From Sulfolobaceae archaeon (GTDB lineage: Archaea > Thermoproteota > Thermoprotei_A > Sulfolobales > Sulfolobaceae): 64,000 bases of DNA. The notes beneath the pieces were generated by a model. That model was given only the letters and a program-made list of their open reading frames with translations, searched no databases and had not been told where the DNA came from. Where the stretch lies: the NCBI GenBank assembly GCA_026627305.1, contig JAPNVD010000001.1:1-64000 (forward strand). Direction: 5' to 3'. The first letter of the stretch is position 1, and each line of letters opens with the position of its first letter. Both the position numbers and the translations under genes were made by a program. Shown one piece after another: positions 37,611 through 45,868 of this stretch.

Positions 37611-38260
37611 GAAAGCCTCGCCCTTCAGGGCGGGGTTGAAGGTATATAAACCCCCTTTTCCCCCTCTACTTCTATCTGTGGGCAGAGGGGTAAAAGACAA
37701 GGGTGAGATAGAAATCAGAGGTACAGTCTCAATGAAGATTTTTCTCCCTACTTCCCTCTTTTCAGCTTAATTGAAAGGTATGAAAGAAGTCTACGTTTCG
37801 TCCTTAATTGGTTGAAGGAAAACAAGCCAAAGTACTTGTTAAAAGATACGCATTGAGGTGGCTAAGTCGTTTAACGCCTCAGCGATCTTTTTAGAGGACT
37901 TAAACAACCTCATTAAAAGTGCGAAGAAATTACTAAGTGAGTTTAGGGATAGGCTTTATCTCATGCAGTACCATCGTTTGCGGTACTGAATAGAATGGCA
38001 GGCAAAGAAGCACGGTCTAAAGGTTGTGTATATTGGCCCTCACTACTCCTCTACTCATTGCCATAAGTGCGGTAGAGAATTGGTAGAGGTCGTCCATAGG
38101 TATTTTCACTGTTCATGCGATTACGAAGACGACCGCGACGTCATAGCTGTCGTGAACTTGTATGGGAGGGGTCTCTGAGCCTCTCGACTGCCCCTCATAT
38201 GAGATATGTAACTCCTAATCGATGAGGGGAACCCTCGCCCTTAGGGCGGGGAGAAAGTGA
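37611..38260 (+). mobile_element. IS200/IS605-type element with internally deleted tnpB
   Basis: The left end is a hairpin, CCTCGCCCTTCAGGGCGGGG (37616-37635). Coding pieces of TnpB follow: RSLRFVLNWLKENKPKYLLK (about 37780), then directly IEVAKSFNASAIFLEDLNNL (from about 37852, with the conserved Glu-Asp) and [20 protein letters not shown] with [31 protein letters not shown], then stops. The stretch between N-terminal and RuvC-II-like parts is deleted, and several frameshifts and stops are present (for example TGA after GRGL). The right end is CCCTCGCCCTTAGGGCGGGG (38232-38251). A dead relic of a TnpB element; no TnpA gene is present. Confidence 0.82.
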
Positions 38261-38686
38261 GAAGGGTGACGTGTAAACCCCTCTCTTTTTTAAGGAAGGC
38301 ACCACTTTAACAAGGACAGTTCTATTTCTATCATAAGTATAGGGTTAACACTACCTTTTAATGCTTACTAGCGGTTCCGGCCAATAAAAAGAAGGCATTA
38401 TACAACAACGATATTATTTTGTCCGAAGAAAGGATATTCTGCTCACCTTCTTTCAATTACAAGGAAATTTATGTACTATAAGGCATTCATTTTAGGATTA
38501 TTAAGACCACGGGCTTACTGTTAGTGTATTATTGACCTTGAGAATTATCTTACCCTTTGTAATAATTGAAGGCATTGTCATCTCTCTTTCACTAAAGGGT
38601 ATAAGAAGTTAATAGCAGTAGGTAGTACTGAATAGACTCATAAAGATATATTACTTTCTTTATAGTACGGCAGACTATTGAATTCT
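38261..38686. other. gene-free stretch
   Basis: No ORF, RNA or repeat is convincing here. The sequence is AT-rich with many stops in all frames. Short translatable runs near 38480-38530 are too fragmented to call. Confidence 0.4.
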
Positions 38687-39100
38687 TCACGGTAGTATGA
38701 CATAGTCCTTATATTTCTGTTCAAGTTTATTGTAAAACTTAAAATCCGTAGTTATTAATTTATCATTATTTTCTATTGCAAGCTGTAAAAAGGCAGTATC
38801 GTAAACAGTAGTTCTTTCATTTAACGCTAGTTGAACTGTCTCATACAATATATCGATTATTCGCTTTACTCTACATATGTTGTTCATGAAGTCAATCGCT
38901 AATCTTAAGTTATTCAAAACATATTCCTTATCCTCACTGAATAACAAAATCCTTTTCCAAGCTACATTAGCCACTTCTGCATAGGCGAGATCAAGTGTAA
39001 TACAACTTTCACTACTTTTACTCATTATTAAACTTCTGACCTTTTCAGTGTAATTGTCCTTGAAAAACATAGATGCTATGGCAGAGGAATCAAGTATCAT
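38687..39100 (-). CDS. vapC: VapC-type PIN-domain toxin ribonuclease
   Basis: A 137-residue PIN domain. The acidic residues are Asp in MILDSSAIASMF at the N-terminus, Glu in LDLAYAEVANVAW, Asp in TTVYDTAFLQLA and Asp in KLITTDFKFYNK. This is the full metal-binding quartet, so the nuclease should be active. The ATG at 39100 follows the antitoxin stop with no gap (TGA then ATG). VapC toxins cleave tRNA or rRNA when freed from VapB. Confidence 0.88.
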   Translation of the reverse strand: MILDSSAIASMFFKDNYTEKVRSLIMSKSSESCITLDLAYAEVANVAWKRILLFSEDKEYVLNNLRLAIDFMNNICRVKRIIDILYETVQLALNERTTVYDTAFLQLAIENNDKLITTDFKFYNKLEQKYKDYVILP

Positions 39101-39316
39101 TCATTTTTCCTCCCTATCCTCTCTTATCAACTCGGCGTTGTCTATAACTTTCATCTTTTCTAAATTCGACTTCGAATTTTCTAGGTAATACTTCATTAAT
39201 TCTTCCCTCACCCTCCTTTGTATATATTCGCGTAGTTCGGTTTGCCAATCCACATTTACTATATCCATTAATTGCTTTAGTTCTTTAGGAATCCGTATAC
39301 TAATAACCGTAGACAT
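39101..39316 (-). CDS. vapB: VapB-type antitoxin, ribbon-helix-helix
   Basis: A 71-residue protein. The N-terminal strand STVISIRIPKELKQLM is of ribbon-helix-helix type, followed by helix VNVDWQTELREYIQRRVREEL and a charged tail that should wrap the toxin. It directly precedes vapC. A TATA box (TTTAAATTTA on the minus strand, about 39340-39350) lies 26 bases from the ATG, and an AT-rich near-palindrome (ATACTATAAT) next to the start could be the autorepression site. Confidence 0.82.
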   Translation of the reverse strand: MSTVISIRIPKELKQLMDIVNVDWQTELREYIQRRVREELMKYYLENSKSNLEKMKVIDNAELIREDREEK

Positions 39317-39490
39317 ATTATAGTATATGGAAGCGGTAAATTTAAACTTTACTATTTATAACCCAATGAAATCAGAAGTCCAGGGTCGATTAATAGGCTC
39401 GGTTTCATCATTGTAACTTTAAACTATTAACTAAAGGGTATTTTCATGGGATCGAGGCTCTAGTAAATACATTACTACCTTAAGTGATGA

Positions 39491-39715
39491 GTGATCATCC
39501 ATTACTTTTTTAATGATAGATTAGAGTCAAGAACCTTGGAAATTGTATTATCAAGGCCTCCTTTCGGAACTACAGCAATATCTAAAGTCAATGATAATAA
39601 GATCGTATATTCGACTGTTTCTCTTCATGAGATAAATATAGGAAATACCCTAACATATGATAAGAATGCAGGAGGCATTCCAATGATGAGAAGAATAAAA
39701 GTGATTTATGAATGA
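39491..39715 (+). CDS. small hypothetical protein
   Basis: A 74-residue ORF from GTG 39491. It encodes a basic protein with no recognised motif (SRPPFGTTAISKVNDNKIVY, GGIPMMRRIKVIYE). No ribosome-binding site is obvious, and it lies between a toxin-antitoxin pair and the E1 operon. Codon use looks gene-like, but it may be a fragment. Confidence 0.4.
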   Translation: MIIHYFFNDRLESRTLEIVLSRPPFGTTAISKVNDNKIVYSTVSLHEINIGNTLTYDKNAGGIPMMRRIKVIYE

Positions 39716-39811
39716 GTTCTTCCTACAGAACTTTTGGGCAAAGATGAGTTTTTGATATTTAATTGACTTATTTATAAAAGATTTATTAAGTAGGAAAAAT
39801 ACAATAATTAT

Positions 39812-40849
39812 ATGATAATAAAACCTGAACCAACGATAAAAGATCTAAGTTTTATAATAGATAACTCAGGTTTAAAGCCTAATGATTTACTAAACATGTA
39901 TAAGAGAATGGTTACAATAAGGTATTTCGAAGAGGAAATTAGGAAAGTATACCATGAGGGAAAAAACCCATTTAACATGGCATCAGGAATTATAAGGGGA
40001 GAAATGCATTTGGCTATAGGTCAAGAGGCAGTAGCTGTAGGCTCTTTATATAACGTTAGAGTAGACGATGTAGTAATAAGTACGCATAGACCGCACCATC
40101 ACGCGATAGCTAAGGGTGTAGACCTTAAGAAGCTAGCAGCTGAAATATTCGGAAAAGCTACAGGTCTTTGCAGGGGTAAAGGGGGACATATGCATTTGTT
40201 TGATAAAGAGAAAAACTTCGCCTGTAGTGGTATTGTAGGCGCTTCATTTCCTCAAGCTGCTGGAGCTGCTTTTGCTTTCAAATATTTAAATAAGGATAAT
40301 GTAGCCTTTGCGTTTGCTGGAGAAGGGGCTGCTAACCATGGGACCTTTTCAGAAACCTTAAATATAGCCAGTGCATGGGAATTGCCGTTAATCATTGTAA
40401 TAGAGGATAATAAATACGCTGACTCAACCCCTAAATCGCTTGTGATGTCGACCACTTTCCACTATCAAAGGGGCTTAGCATATAACGTTCCATCTTATCT
40501 CGTCGATGGTATGGATGTGATTGACGTTTACATCACAACAAAGAAAGCTGTTGAGAGAGGTAGGAGAGGATTTGGACCAACACTAATTGAAGCTATAACG
40601 TATAGATACGTCGGGCACTTTGAGGGAGATGGAGAGGAATATAGAACTAAGGACGAAGTTGAGTTTTGGTCCCAAGTGGATCCTATAAGGAGGTTAGAGA
40701 ACAGATTATTAAAGCTAAACTTCGCTGATTCAGAGATGTTAGCTAAATTAAGGGAAGAGGCTAGAAGGGAGGTGCAAGAAGCTATAGATTTCGCAATTAA
40801 AAGTCCATATCCCAGCCCAGAAGAAGCTTTAAGAGGTGTTTTCGCATGA
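39812..40849 (+). CDS. 2-oxoacid (or acetoin) dehydrogenase E1 component, alpha subunit
   Basis: A 345-residue thiamine-diphosphate enzyme subunit. The ThDP motif runs from GEGAANHGTFSETLNIASAW to VIEDN, a Glu replacing the first Asp of GDG. STHRPHHHAIAKGVD carries the active-site histidines, and GLCRGKGGHMHLFD is typical of E1-alpha of the acetoin/pyruvate/branched-chain families. It decarboxylates a 2-oxoacid and passes the acyl group to lipoyl-E2. The ATG at 39812 has an AT-rich leaderless-type promoter. It overlaps the beta gene by 4 bp. Confidence 0.9.
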   Translation: MIIKPEPTIKDLSFIIDNSGLKPNDLLNMYKRMVTIRYFEEEIRKVYHEGKNPFNMASGIIRGEMHLAIGQEAVAVGSLYNVRVDDVVISTHRPHHHAIAKGVDLKKLAAEIFGKATGLCRGKGGHMHLFDKEKNFACSGIVGASFPQAAGAAFAFKYLNKDNVAFAFAGEGAANHGTFSETLNIASAWELPLIIVIEDNKYADSTPKSLVMSTTFHYQRGLAYNVPSYLVDGMDVIDVYITTKKAVERGRRGFGPTLIEAITYRYVGHFEGDGEEYRTKDEVEFWSQVDPIRRLENRLLKLNFADSEMLAKLREEARREVQEAIDFAIKSPYPSPEEALRGVFA

Positions 40850-41847
40850 AGATAAGAGGAATTGCTCAAGCTATAAGCGAGGGAATAAGACAAGAGATGG
40901 AGAGGAATGATAAAATAGTAGTCCTAGGCGAGGACGTAACGTACTGGGGGGCAGTGTTCGGTTTTACGATGGGATTGTTTGATAAATTCGGTAGGAAAAG
41001 AATTATTGACACTCCTATTACTGAACAAACGTTCATGGGTATGGGTGTAGGTGCTGCCTCAGTAGGATTACACCCCGTAATATCCCTAATGTTTGTTGAT
41101 TTCTTAGGTGCCGGTTTTGATCAGATGTTCAATCACATGGCTAAGAACTACTACATGAGTGGCGGACAATTTCCTATGCCAATTACAGTAATAACTGCGA
41201 TCGGGGGAGGCTATGGGGATTCCTCACAGCACTCACAAGTACTTTATAGCATATTTGCACACTTACCTGGTTTTAAAGTAGTAGTTCCATCAACACCTTA
41301 TGACGCTAAAGGCTTGACGATCAAGGCTCTAAGAGATCAAAATCCAGTAATCATATTCGGTCATAAACTGCTAACTGGCTTACCTTTCTTACCGTTTGAA
41401 GGCATTGAGGAGGAAGTTCCAGATGAGCCCTATGAAATAGATTTCGGTAAGGCTATAGTCAGAAAGGAGGGGAGTGATATAACGATAATAGGAACAGCAC
41501 TAATGGTTCATAGGAGCTTGAAGGCTGCTGAAATGTTGGAGAAAGAGGGAATCTCGGCTGAGGTCATAGACTTAAGGACTCTAGTTCCACTAGACGAAGA
41601 AACTATTATCAAATCAGCTAAGAAGACAGGGAAAGTTTTGATAGTTGATGAAGATTATATGAGTTACGGTATGACAGGAGAGATAGCTTTCAGAATTCAA
41701 AGCAAGGCGCTAAGGGAGTTGAAAGTACCGATTTCGAGGTTAGCAGTACCAGATGTTCCAATACCTTTCTCAGAACCATTAGAAAATGCGGTTATCCCAA
41801 GTGTTAAGAGCATATACGATGAGGCTAAAAAATTATTAATGCATTGA
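40846..41847 (+). CDS. 2-oxoacid (or acetoin) dehydrogenase E1 component, beta subunit
   Basis: A 333-residue transketolase-like beta subunit. GIAQAISEGIRQEMERNDKIVVLGEDV is the pyrimidine-binding start with its conserved Glu (GED). PITEQTFMGMGVGAASVGLHPV and SSQHSQVLYSIFAHLPGFKVV follow, and the C-terminal transketolase domain contains VIDLRTLVPLDEETI. It forms an alpha2beta2 E1 with the preceding gene (ATGA overlap). E2 and E3 genes are not in this window. Confidence 0.92.
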   Translation: MKIRGIAQAISEGIRQEMERNDKIVVLGEDVTYWGAVFGFTMGLFDKFGRKRIIDTPITEQTFMGMGVGAASVGLHPVISLMFVDFLGAGFDQMFNHMAKNYYMSGGQFPMPITVITAIGGGYGDSSQHSQVLYSIFAHLPGFKVVVPSTPYDAKGLTIKALRDQNPVIIFGHKLLTGLPFLPFEGIEEEVPDEPYEIDFGKAIVRKEGSDITIIGTALMVHRSLKAAEMLEKEGISAEVIDLRTLVPLDEETIIKSAKKTGKVLIVDEDYMSYGMTGEIAFRIQSKALRELKVPISRLAVPDVPIPFSEPLENAVIPSVKSIYDEAKKLLMH

Positions 41848-42354
41848 AATAAATACTCTACCATTCCTCTATTGAAAAAATTTTGTATATAAAAAATTTA
41901 CCTAGACTGCTTTCTAATACTTCTAATTTCCGTGATCCACACTTTGGCAATGATCTCTAGGGAAATAAATATATATGAATAGTTGTTACATCTTATGTAA
42001 GGTAATTTTTCTCTCTCAAACATTATTACTCACCTGCTAGAACCATAGCAACGGAATATCCTCTATTCCATCCGCCAATTCCGTTGATTAAAACCTTATT
42101 TATACCCTTAACTTGTCGGTTATATCATTTACTCAATCAATTGTATTATAATAGCCTCTTCTAATATAAGTTAACTGTTCGACTTATTAGATGTGAAAAA
42201 AGCTATGCTGTAATTATCAACCCAAGTCTAAGGATTCTGATTGGGGGAGACAATCTAATCGAACCTAAAATCTATGTAATATTATTACAAGTATATTATT
42301 AAAGATAATTAAGTAAAAAAGAAAAATTTATAAATATTTGCTTAAAGAAGAGGA
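41848..42354. other. gene-free stretch upstream of the C/D-type RNA
   Basis: Mostly AT-rich. On the minus strand 42026-42119 a 32-codon open end (KVLINGIGGWNRGYSVAMVL then AGE and TAA) looks protein-like but has no start or recognised family. TTTATAAATATTTG at 42328-42341 is the TATA candidate for the RNA that follows, ending about 14 bases before its stem; with a 26-base distance transcription would start near its 5' end. Confidence 0.4.
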
Positions 42355-42435
42355 TTGGGGAGTGGCGGAGGATGATGAACCGTTTGTAAGCGGATCCATG
42401 AAGAGCCAGGCTAACACTGAACCGCCACTCCCCAA
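42355..42435 (+). ncRNA. C/D box small RNA candidate with a 14-bp closing stem
   Basis: An 81-nt unit bounded by perfectly complementary TTGGGGAGTGGCGG (42355-42368) and CCGCCACTCCCCAA (42422-42435). Just inside is a consensus C box ATGATGA (42372-42378), and at the other end a D box CTGA (42417-42420). Internal C' (ATGAAGA, 42398-42404) and D' (CGGA, 42391-42394) boxes are one mismatch from consensus. The two spacers are 12 nt, the standard archaeal length: ACCGTTTGTAAG before D' and GCCAGGCTAACA before D. A TATA box lies upstream and a T-rich tract (TTTCTTTTTATT) downstream. Archaeal C/D RNAs guide 2'-O-methylation; a 14-bp end stem is much longer than usual. No tRNA cloverleaf fits. Confidence 0.72.
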
Positions 42436-42621
42436 ATTTCTTTTTATTATTTATTAGGTAAAAAGCCTTTCCTTTTGAATAATACCTCAGCTAAACCATT
42501 CTATTATCAGGGAAAATCCTGCCCTTCAAGAAAGAGGTTAGACATAATGGGAACTTTTCACATATGAAGGCTTATGGTGCTGATGTTAAACATTGTAGTC
42601 GTGTAAAAGGAGAGAAATTAG

Positions 42622-42774
42622 AAAATAATAAAGAACAAAGAAGAAATTAATAAAAAAGTTGATAGGCTAATTAAAGATGAGCATGGAAGAAAATTCACCA
42701 TTGATGACGCTATAAACTATTTGTTAAAGAGGGTAGAGGAAGAGGTAAGGAAAAAAGACCTGATCAAGTGTTAG
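42622..42774 (+). pseudogene. relic of a VapB-like antitoxin gene
   Basis: From a TAG at about 42619 to TAG at 42772-42774 one frame encodes INKKVDRLIKDEHGRKFTID and DAINYLLKRVEEEVRKK. This strongly resembles the dimerisation and linker part of RHH/AbrB-type antitoxins. No ATG, GTG or TTG start is present in the open part, so the N-terminus is lost. No toxin gene follows. Confidence 0.45.
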
Positions 42775-43283
42775 GGATAGTAAAAGGTGTTGGGGAAGAT
42801 GGAGCTGCCAAACCGTTTGAAGGGAGTAAAAGGAGATTTTTGATATGGTAAAATAAGCTTATAATGCTCTCAATGAGGTTAAGAATCCTTGATTTAACGT
42901 CGCTGGATAATCTATCTAACAGTTTTTCGATAGAGTCTTCTGCCACTCTAGCCAAAGACGCTCTTTCTCACCTGCTTAGGACTAGCATATTTTAGCTTAT
43001 CAACCTCTAAAGGATTAATCCTTAAATACTAGGTTATGTTTCCTTCTGCTAGAAGTTCATCGAAGTTAGTAAACTATGTCTTTTTCCTGTTAAACGTTTT
43101 ATGAGGTTATGGGGGAAGGCTTGCAGGCATTAGACCTTTTAATCTCAACTTCTCGTCCTACATTTTTATCCTTAACGACGATTTTATATAAAGTTTTCAA
43201 CATATCTTAACTTTCGTGGTGTTCACGACGAGGTAATACCCATAAAAAGTTTAAGCAAAAAGTTTTGATCTACTCTCTAAACC
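42775..43283. other. gene-free stretch before the Dpo2 operon
   Basis: The minus strand at 42764-42955 has a 63-codon ORF (ARVAEDSIEKLLDRLSSDVK at its start) whose first half looks protein-like, but its end is antisense to the antitoxin relic and it is probably a fragment. An IS-left-end-like GGGGGAAGGCTTGCAGGC is at 43109-43126. Nothing else recognised. Confidence 0.35.
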
Positions 43284-43314
43284 CTTTTTAACTTTCTCTT
43301 CAAATATATAAACT
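43284..43314 (+). promoter_or_regulatory. promoter region of the Dpo2 operon with ANTTTC-type hexamer
   Basis: TTTTTAA at 43284-43290 is 26 bases before the GTG at 43315 and could be the TATA box of a leaderless transcript. ACTTTC at 43291-43296 matches the ANTTTC hexamer reported in Sulfolobales promoters activated by Orc1-2 on DNA damage. A second TATA-like AAATATATAAAC (43302-43313) would put the start inside the gene, so the arrangement is ambiguous. Confidence 0.4.
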
Positions 43315-43554
43315 GTGGGAAGGACACAACCATCATTTACGGCAGCAATAGACGCTGAGCTAGAGAAGCTCTTCAGGTTAGCTAACAGACTCGATTACCC
43401 ATGCTTTAGGGATGTTATACTAGAGGCCTCCAGAAGGGTTAGGTATTTCCAGAGCGCCCTCTATGACGAAGTTACAGACCCTCAAGAGATCCTAATGTTG
43501 GCTATAATATCAGTACTAGCGGAGATGAGCTGTAATGGAAGGGTACGTCATTGA
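43315..43554 (+). CDS. small helical protein of the Dpo2 operon
   Basis: A 79-residue protein from GTG 43315. It is predicted all helical with two Cys (DYPCFRDV, EMSCNGR) and no known catalytic motif (AELEKLFRLANRLDYPCFRD, EILMLAIISVLAEMSC). In Sulfolobales a small gene precedes dpo2 in a DNA-damage-inducible operon, and this gene fits by size and position. Its end overlaps the polymerase start by 20 bp, so expression is coupled. It may be a polymerase accessory factor. Confidence 0.68.
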   Translation: MGRTQPSFTAAIDAELEKLFRLANRLDYPCFRDVILEASRRVRYFQSALYDEVTDPQEILMLAIISVLAEMSCNGRVRH

Positions 43555-45268
43555 CGCTATACCATCTCATAAAAGCGTGATCCTAGTGCTAGACAATTTC
43601 AGAAGGGTTAAGATAAGGACAACTTTCCCCATTTATGTCAAGACTGATAAGCCCGAAATAATAGCCCAACACCCTTCAGTGCTCAGCTATGAGGAGGAGA
43701 TGTGGAGGGATCTAGAGGGGAGGGATTTAAAGCTCTACAGGTTTGAGCTATCTGACATCAACGCTTATAACTATATAAAGGACAAGAGCAGGGAGTGGGG
43801 ATATGAAGTAGTTAACGAGTTGCCAACAGTTCTAGCCCAAGCCCTTTATAGGCTAAACGCCTACCCCTTCAGGAAAGTAAGGGTAGCTGAAGATGGCAGT
43901 AAAGTGGAGCTAATAGAGGAGGAGGAAGGCTATATTGAATTCCCAAAGATAAAATACGCTACAGTGATAACGACTGATTGGTATGGACCCTCGTTGAAGG
44001 GTAAGGAATTCGTGGCTAAGGTTAACGATGAGGAGATAAGAGGGAGGATAGAAGACCTTGACCTAAAAGTCGATGTGGCTGAATGTTATGGCTTAGCCTG
44101 TGATAAAGTTAAGGCTAGCGTAAAGATAACATCCAAAAAAGCCCCAGTATCGGTTAAGGGTCTAATAGAGTGGTCGCTAATAAGTAAAACGCCTATAAGG
44201 GAGCTGTATAACGCTACTATTGGAAAGGCATTAACTATAAATGAGGCTTGGGTTGCTTTTAAGAGAAAGGTAATTGTTCCAAGCGTAGTGCCAAGGGTAG
44301 AGAAGATGAGGACTATAGAGGAGTTGAAGGCTGTGGATAAGGGAGGTTTGATACTCTTCCCAAAGCTTGGCTGTTACGATGATGTCTATCAGGTTGATTT
44401 CTCCTCCATGTACCCCTCGCTTATCGTTAAGTACAATATCTCAGCTGAGACTGTTGACAGATGTGAAGATATCGTAACTGAAATAGGGCATAGCATTTGC
44501 TTAAAGGAGAAGGGAATAGTCCCTGAAGCTCTTGAATGGTTAATAAAGAGAAAGAGAGAGCTCAAGAGGGTTGATAAGGAGAGGGCTGAGGCGATAAAGT
44601 GGATCTTAGTGGCGTCATTTGGATATTTGGGATATAGGAATTCGAAGTTCGGCAAAATAGAGGCTTATGAGCTCGTTACCTATTTCGCCAGGAAGACGCT
44701 GAGGAGGGCTATAGATTTGGCTGAGGAGTTTGGGCTTGAGGTGCTACATGGCATAATAGATTCCTTGATAGTTAGAGGTGAAAGGGTTGAGGAGTTCGTC
44801 AAATCCGTTGAGGAGGATACTGGGCTGAGCCTAGAGGTGGAGAAGATGGACTGGGTTCTGTTCTTTTCATCTAGGGAAGGTATGCCCTACCCTATGAGGT
44901 ATTTGGGTAGGTTAAGTAACGGCGAGATGAAGGTAAAGGGGTTAGTGAGGAGTAACATGCCAAACGTAATAATAGATTTCTTGAACGATGTTGTTAAGGT
45001 TATGGCTAAGGCTAGGAGATGTGAGGATATAGACCTTGATGAAATAAGGAGGTTAAGGGATGAATATAGGAGGAGGATAATCTCCTCTAAAGACCCCAAG
45101 GACTATGTGCTCTGGATAAAGGATAAACCTTACGTGAGGGGGGTTAACGGCTTTTACAGGGCTTATGAGGGCTATAATGGGAGGGATGTTTATTACTACC
45201 TAAATTACTTAGATAGAGAATATGAGGTGATCCTCTCTGCTCTTAACGGGCTTCAGGTCGCTAGATAG
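43535..45268 (+). CDS. dpo2: B-family DNA polymerase Dpo2 (PolB2) with altered catalytic motifs
   Basis: A 577-residue PolB2. It is short because no complete 3'-5' exonuclease set is seen. Motif A is intact: VDFSSMYPSLI with Asp288. Motif B is changed: KWILVASFGYLGYR, where Kx3NSxYG is expected, so the Asn is Ala and the Tyr is Phe. Motif C is IIDS (Asp409) instead of DTDS, so one of the two metal-binding Asp is lost. These changes are the hallmark of the crenarchaeal PolB2 clade, long thought inactive but reported in Sulfolobus to help tolerate DNA damage. The operon has a small gene before and a RecA-like gene after. Confidence 0.9.
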   Translation: MEGYVIDAIPSHKSVILVLDNFRRVKIRTTFPIYVKTDKPEIIAQHPSVLSYEEEMWRDLEGRDLKLYRFELSDINAYNYIKDKSREWGYEVVNELPTVLAQALYRLNAYPFRKVRVAEDGSKVELIEEEEGYIEFPKIKYATVITTDWYGPSLKGKEFVAKVNDEEIRGRIEDLDLKVDVAECYGLACDKVKASVKITSKKAPVSVKGLIEWSLISKTPIRELYNATIGKALTINEAWVAFKRKVIVPSVVPRVEKMRTIEELKAVDKGGLILFPKLGCYDDVYQVDFSSMYPSLIVKYNISAETVDRCEDIVTEIGHSICLKEKGIVPEALEWLIKRKRELKRVDKERAEAIKWILVASFGYLGYRNSKFGKIEAYELVTYFARKTLRRAIDLAEEFGLEVLHGIIDSLIVRGERVEEFVKSVEEDTGLSLEVEKMDWVLFFSSREGMPYPMRYLGRLSNGEMKVKGLVRSNMPNVIIDFLNDVVKVMAKARRCEDIDLDEIRRLRDEYRRRIISSKDPKDYVLWIKDKPYVRGVNGFYRAYEGYNGRDVYYYLNYLDREYEVILSALNGLQVAR

Positions 45269-45290
45269 GCTATTAGAAAAGGATGAAATA

Positions 45291-45827
45291 GTGGAGTTCT
45301 ACTCCACTGATAAAGACCTTCTATACACCTTTTATCACAGGGTTATAGCCTTATCAGCACCCGTAAAGGTCATAATAACTTCAGAGAGGGGTGGGATAGA
45401 CCCTTTGCTAATAGAGAGGTTCAGGAGGATATTTGGAAATAGGGGTGAGGTATTCATAAGGAGGGCTTTTAAGGCTGAAGACCTAGTGCCCACTATTGAG
45501 GCTATGGATAAGATGGTATTGGCTGACCTAATAATAATAGACCCATATCACCACCATAAGAGATCCCTTTACGACTCCATAGTCTCAGCGATCAGGAGGG
45601 CTAAAGGTAGTAAGAAGTTCATATTCAGCTTTATGGATAGAGAGAAGGAGGGCTCGATTTTTGGCTTACACTCAGTCCACTCAATAATAGAGCTAAAGAG
45701 GGGTAATAGAGGGTTTAAGGCAGTATTCAGGAAGAGTACAGTGGTAGAAGAGGTGGAAATACCCTATAGTTTTTGGGAGATCTTCGGCATGGATAGCGGA
45801 GAAGGTTTGCTGAGCTGGATAGTATAA
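45291..45827 (+). CDS. RecA/RadA-fold protein lacking Walker A (Dpo2 operon)
   Basis: A 178-residue protein from GTG 45291, the first canonical start in frame. It resembles RadA paralogs: core strand VKVIITSE, a Walker-B-like LADLIIIDPY, and then SAIRRAKGSKKFIFSF and HSIIELKRGNRGFKAVFRKS. The Walker A loop is replaced by YSTDKDLLYTF, so ATP binding is doubtful. The open frame extends upstream to TGA 45228, and the 20 codons before the GTG read LTGFRSLDRLLEKDEIVEF, the typical RadA-paralog N-terminus (TG-SLD-LL-G-I-E), although they contain no start codon. The gene ends the Dpo2 operon. Confidence 0.7.
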   Translation: MEFYSTDKDLLYTFYHRVIALSAPVKVIITSERGGIDPLLIERFRRIFGNRGEVFIRRAFKAEDLVPTIEAMDKMVLADLIIIDPYHHHKRSLYDSIVSAIRRAKGSKKFIFSFMDREKEGSIFGLHSVHSIIELKRGNRGFKAVFRKSTVVEEVEIPYSFWEIFGMDSGEGLLSWIV

Positions 45828-45868
45828 TAGAAGAGGAGAAAGGAGGAAAAAAGAAAGGGTGGTTTTCA

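Noticed and set aside
42355-42435. The 81-nt stem-bounded unit as a tRNA gene
   Set aside because: No T-loop GTTCRA sequence, anticodon arm or 7-bp acceptor with the usual arms can be drawn; C and D boxes fit better.
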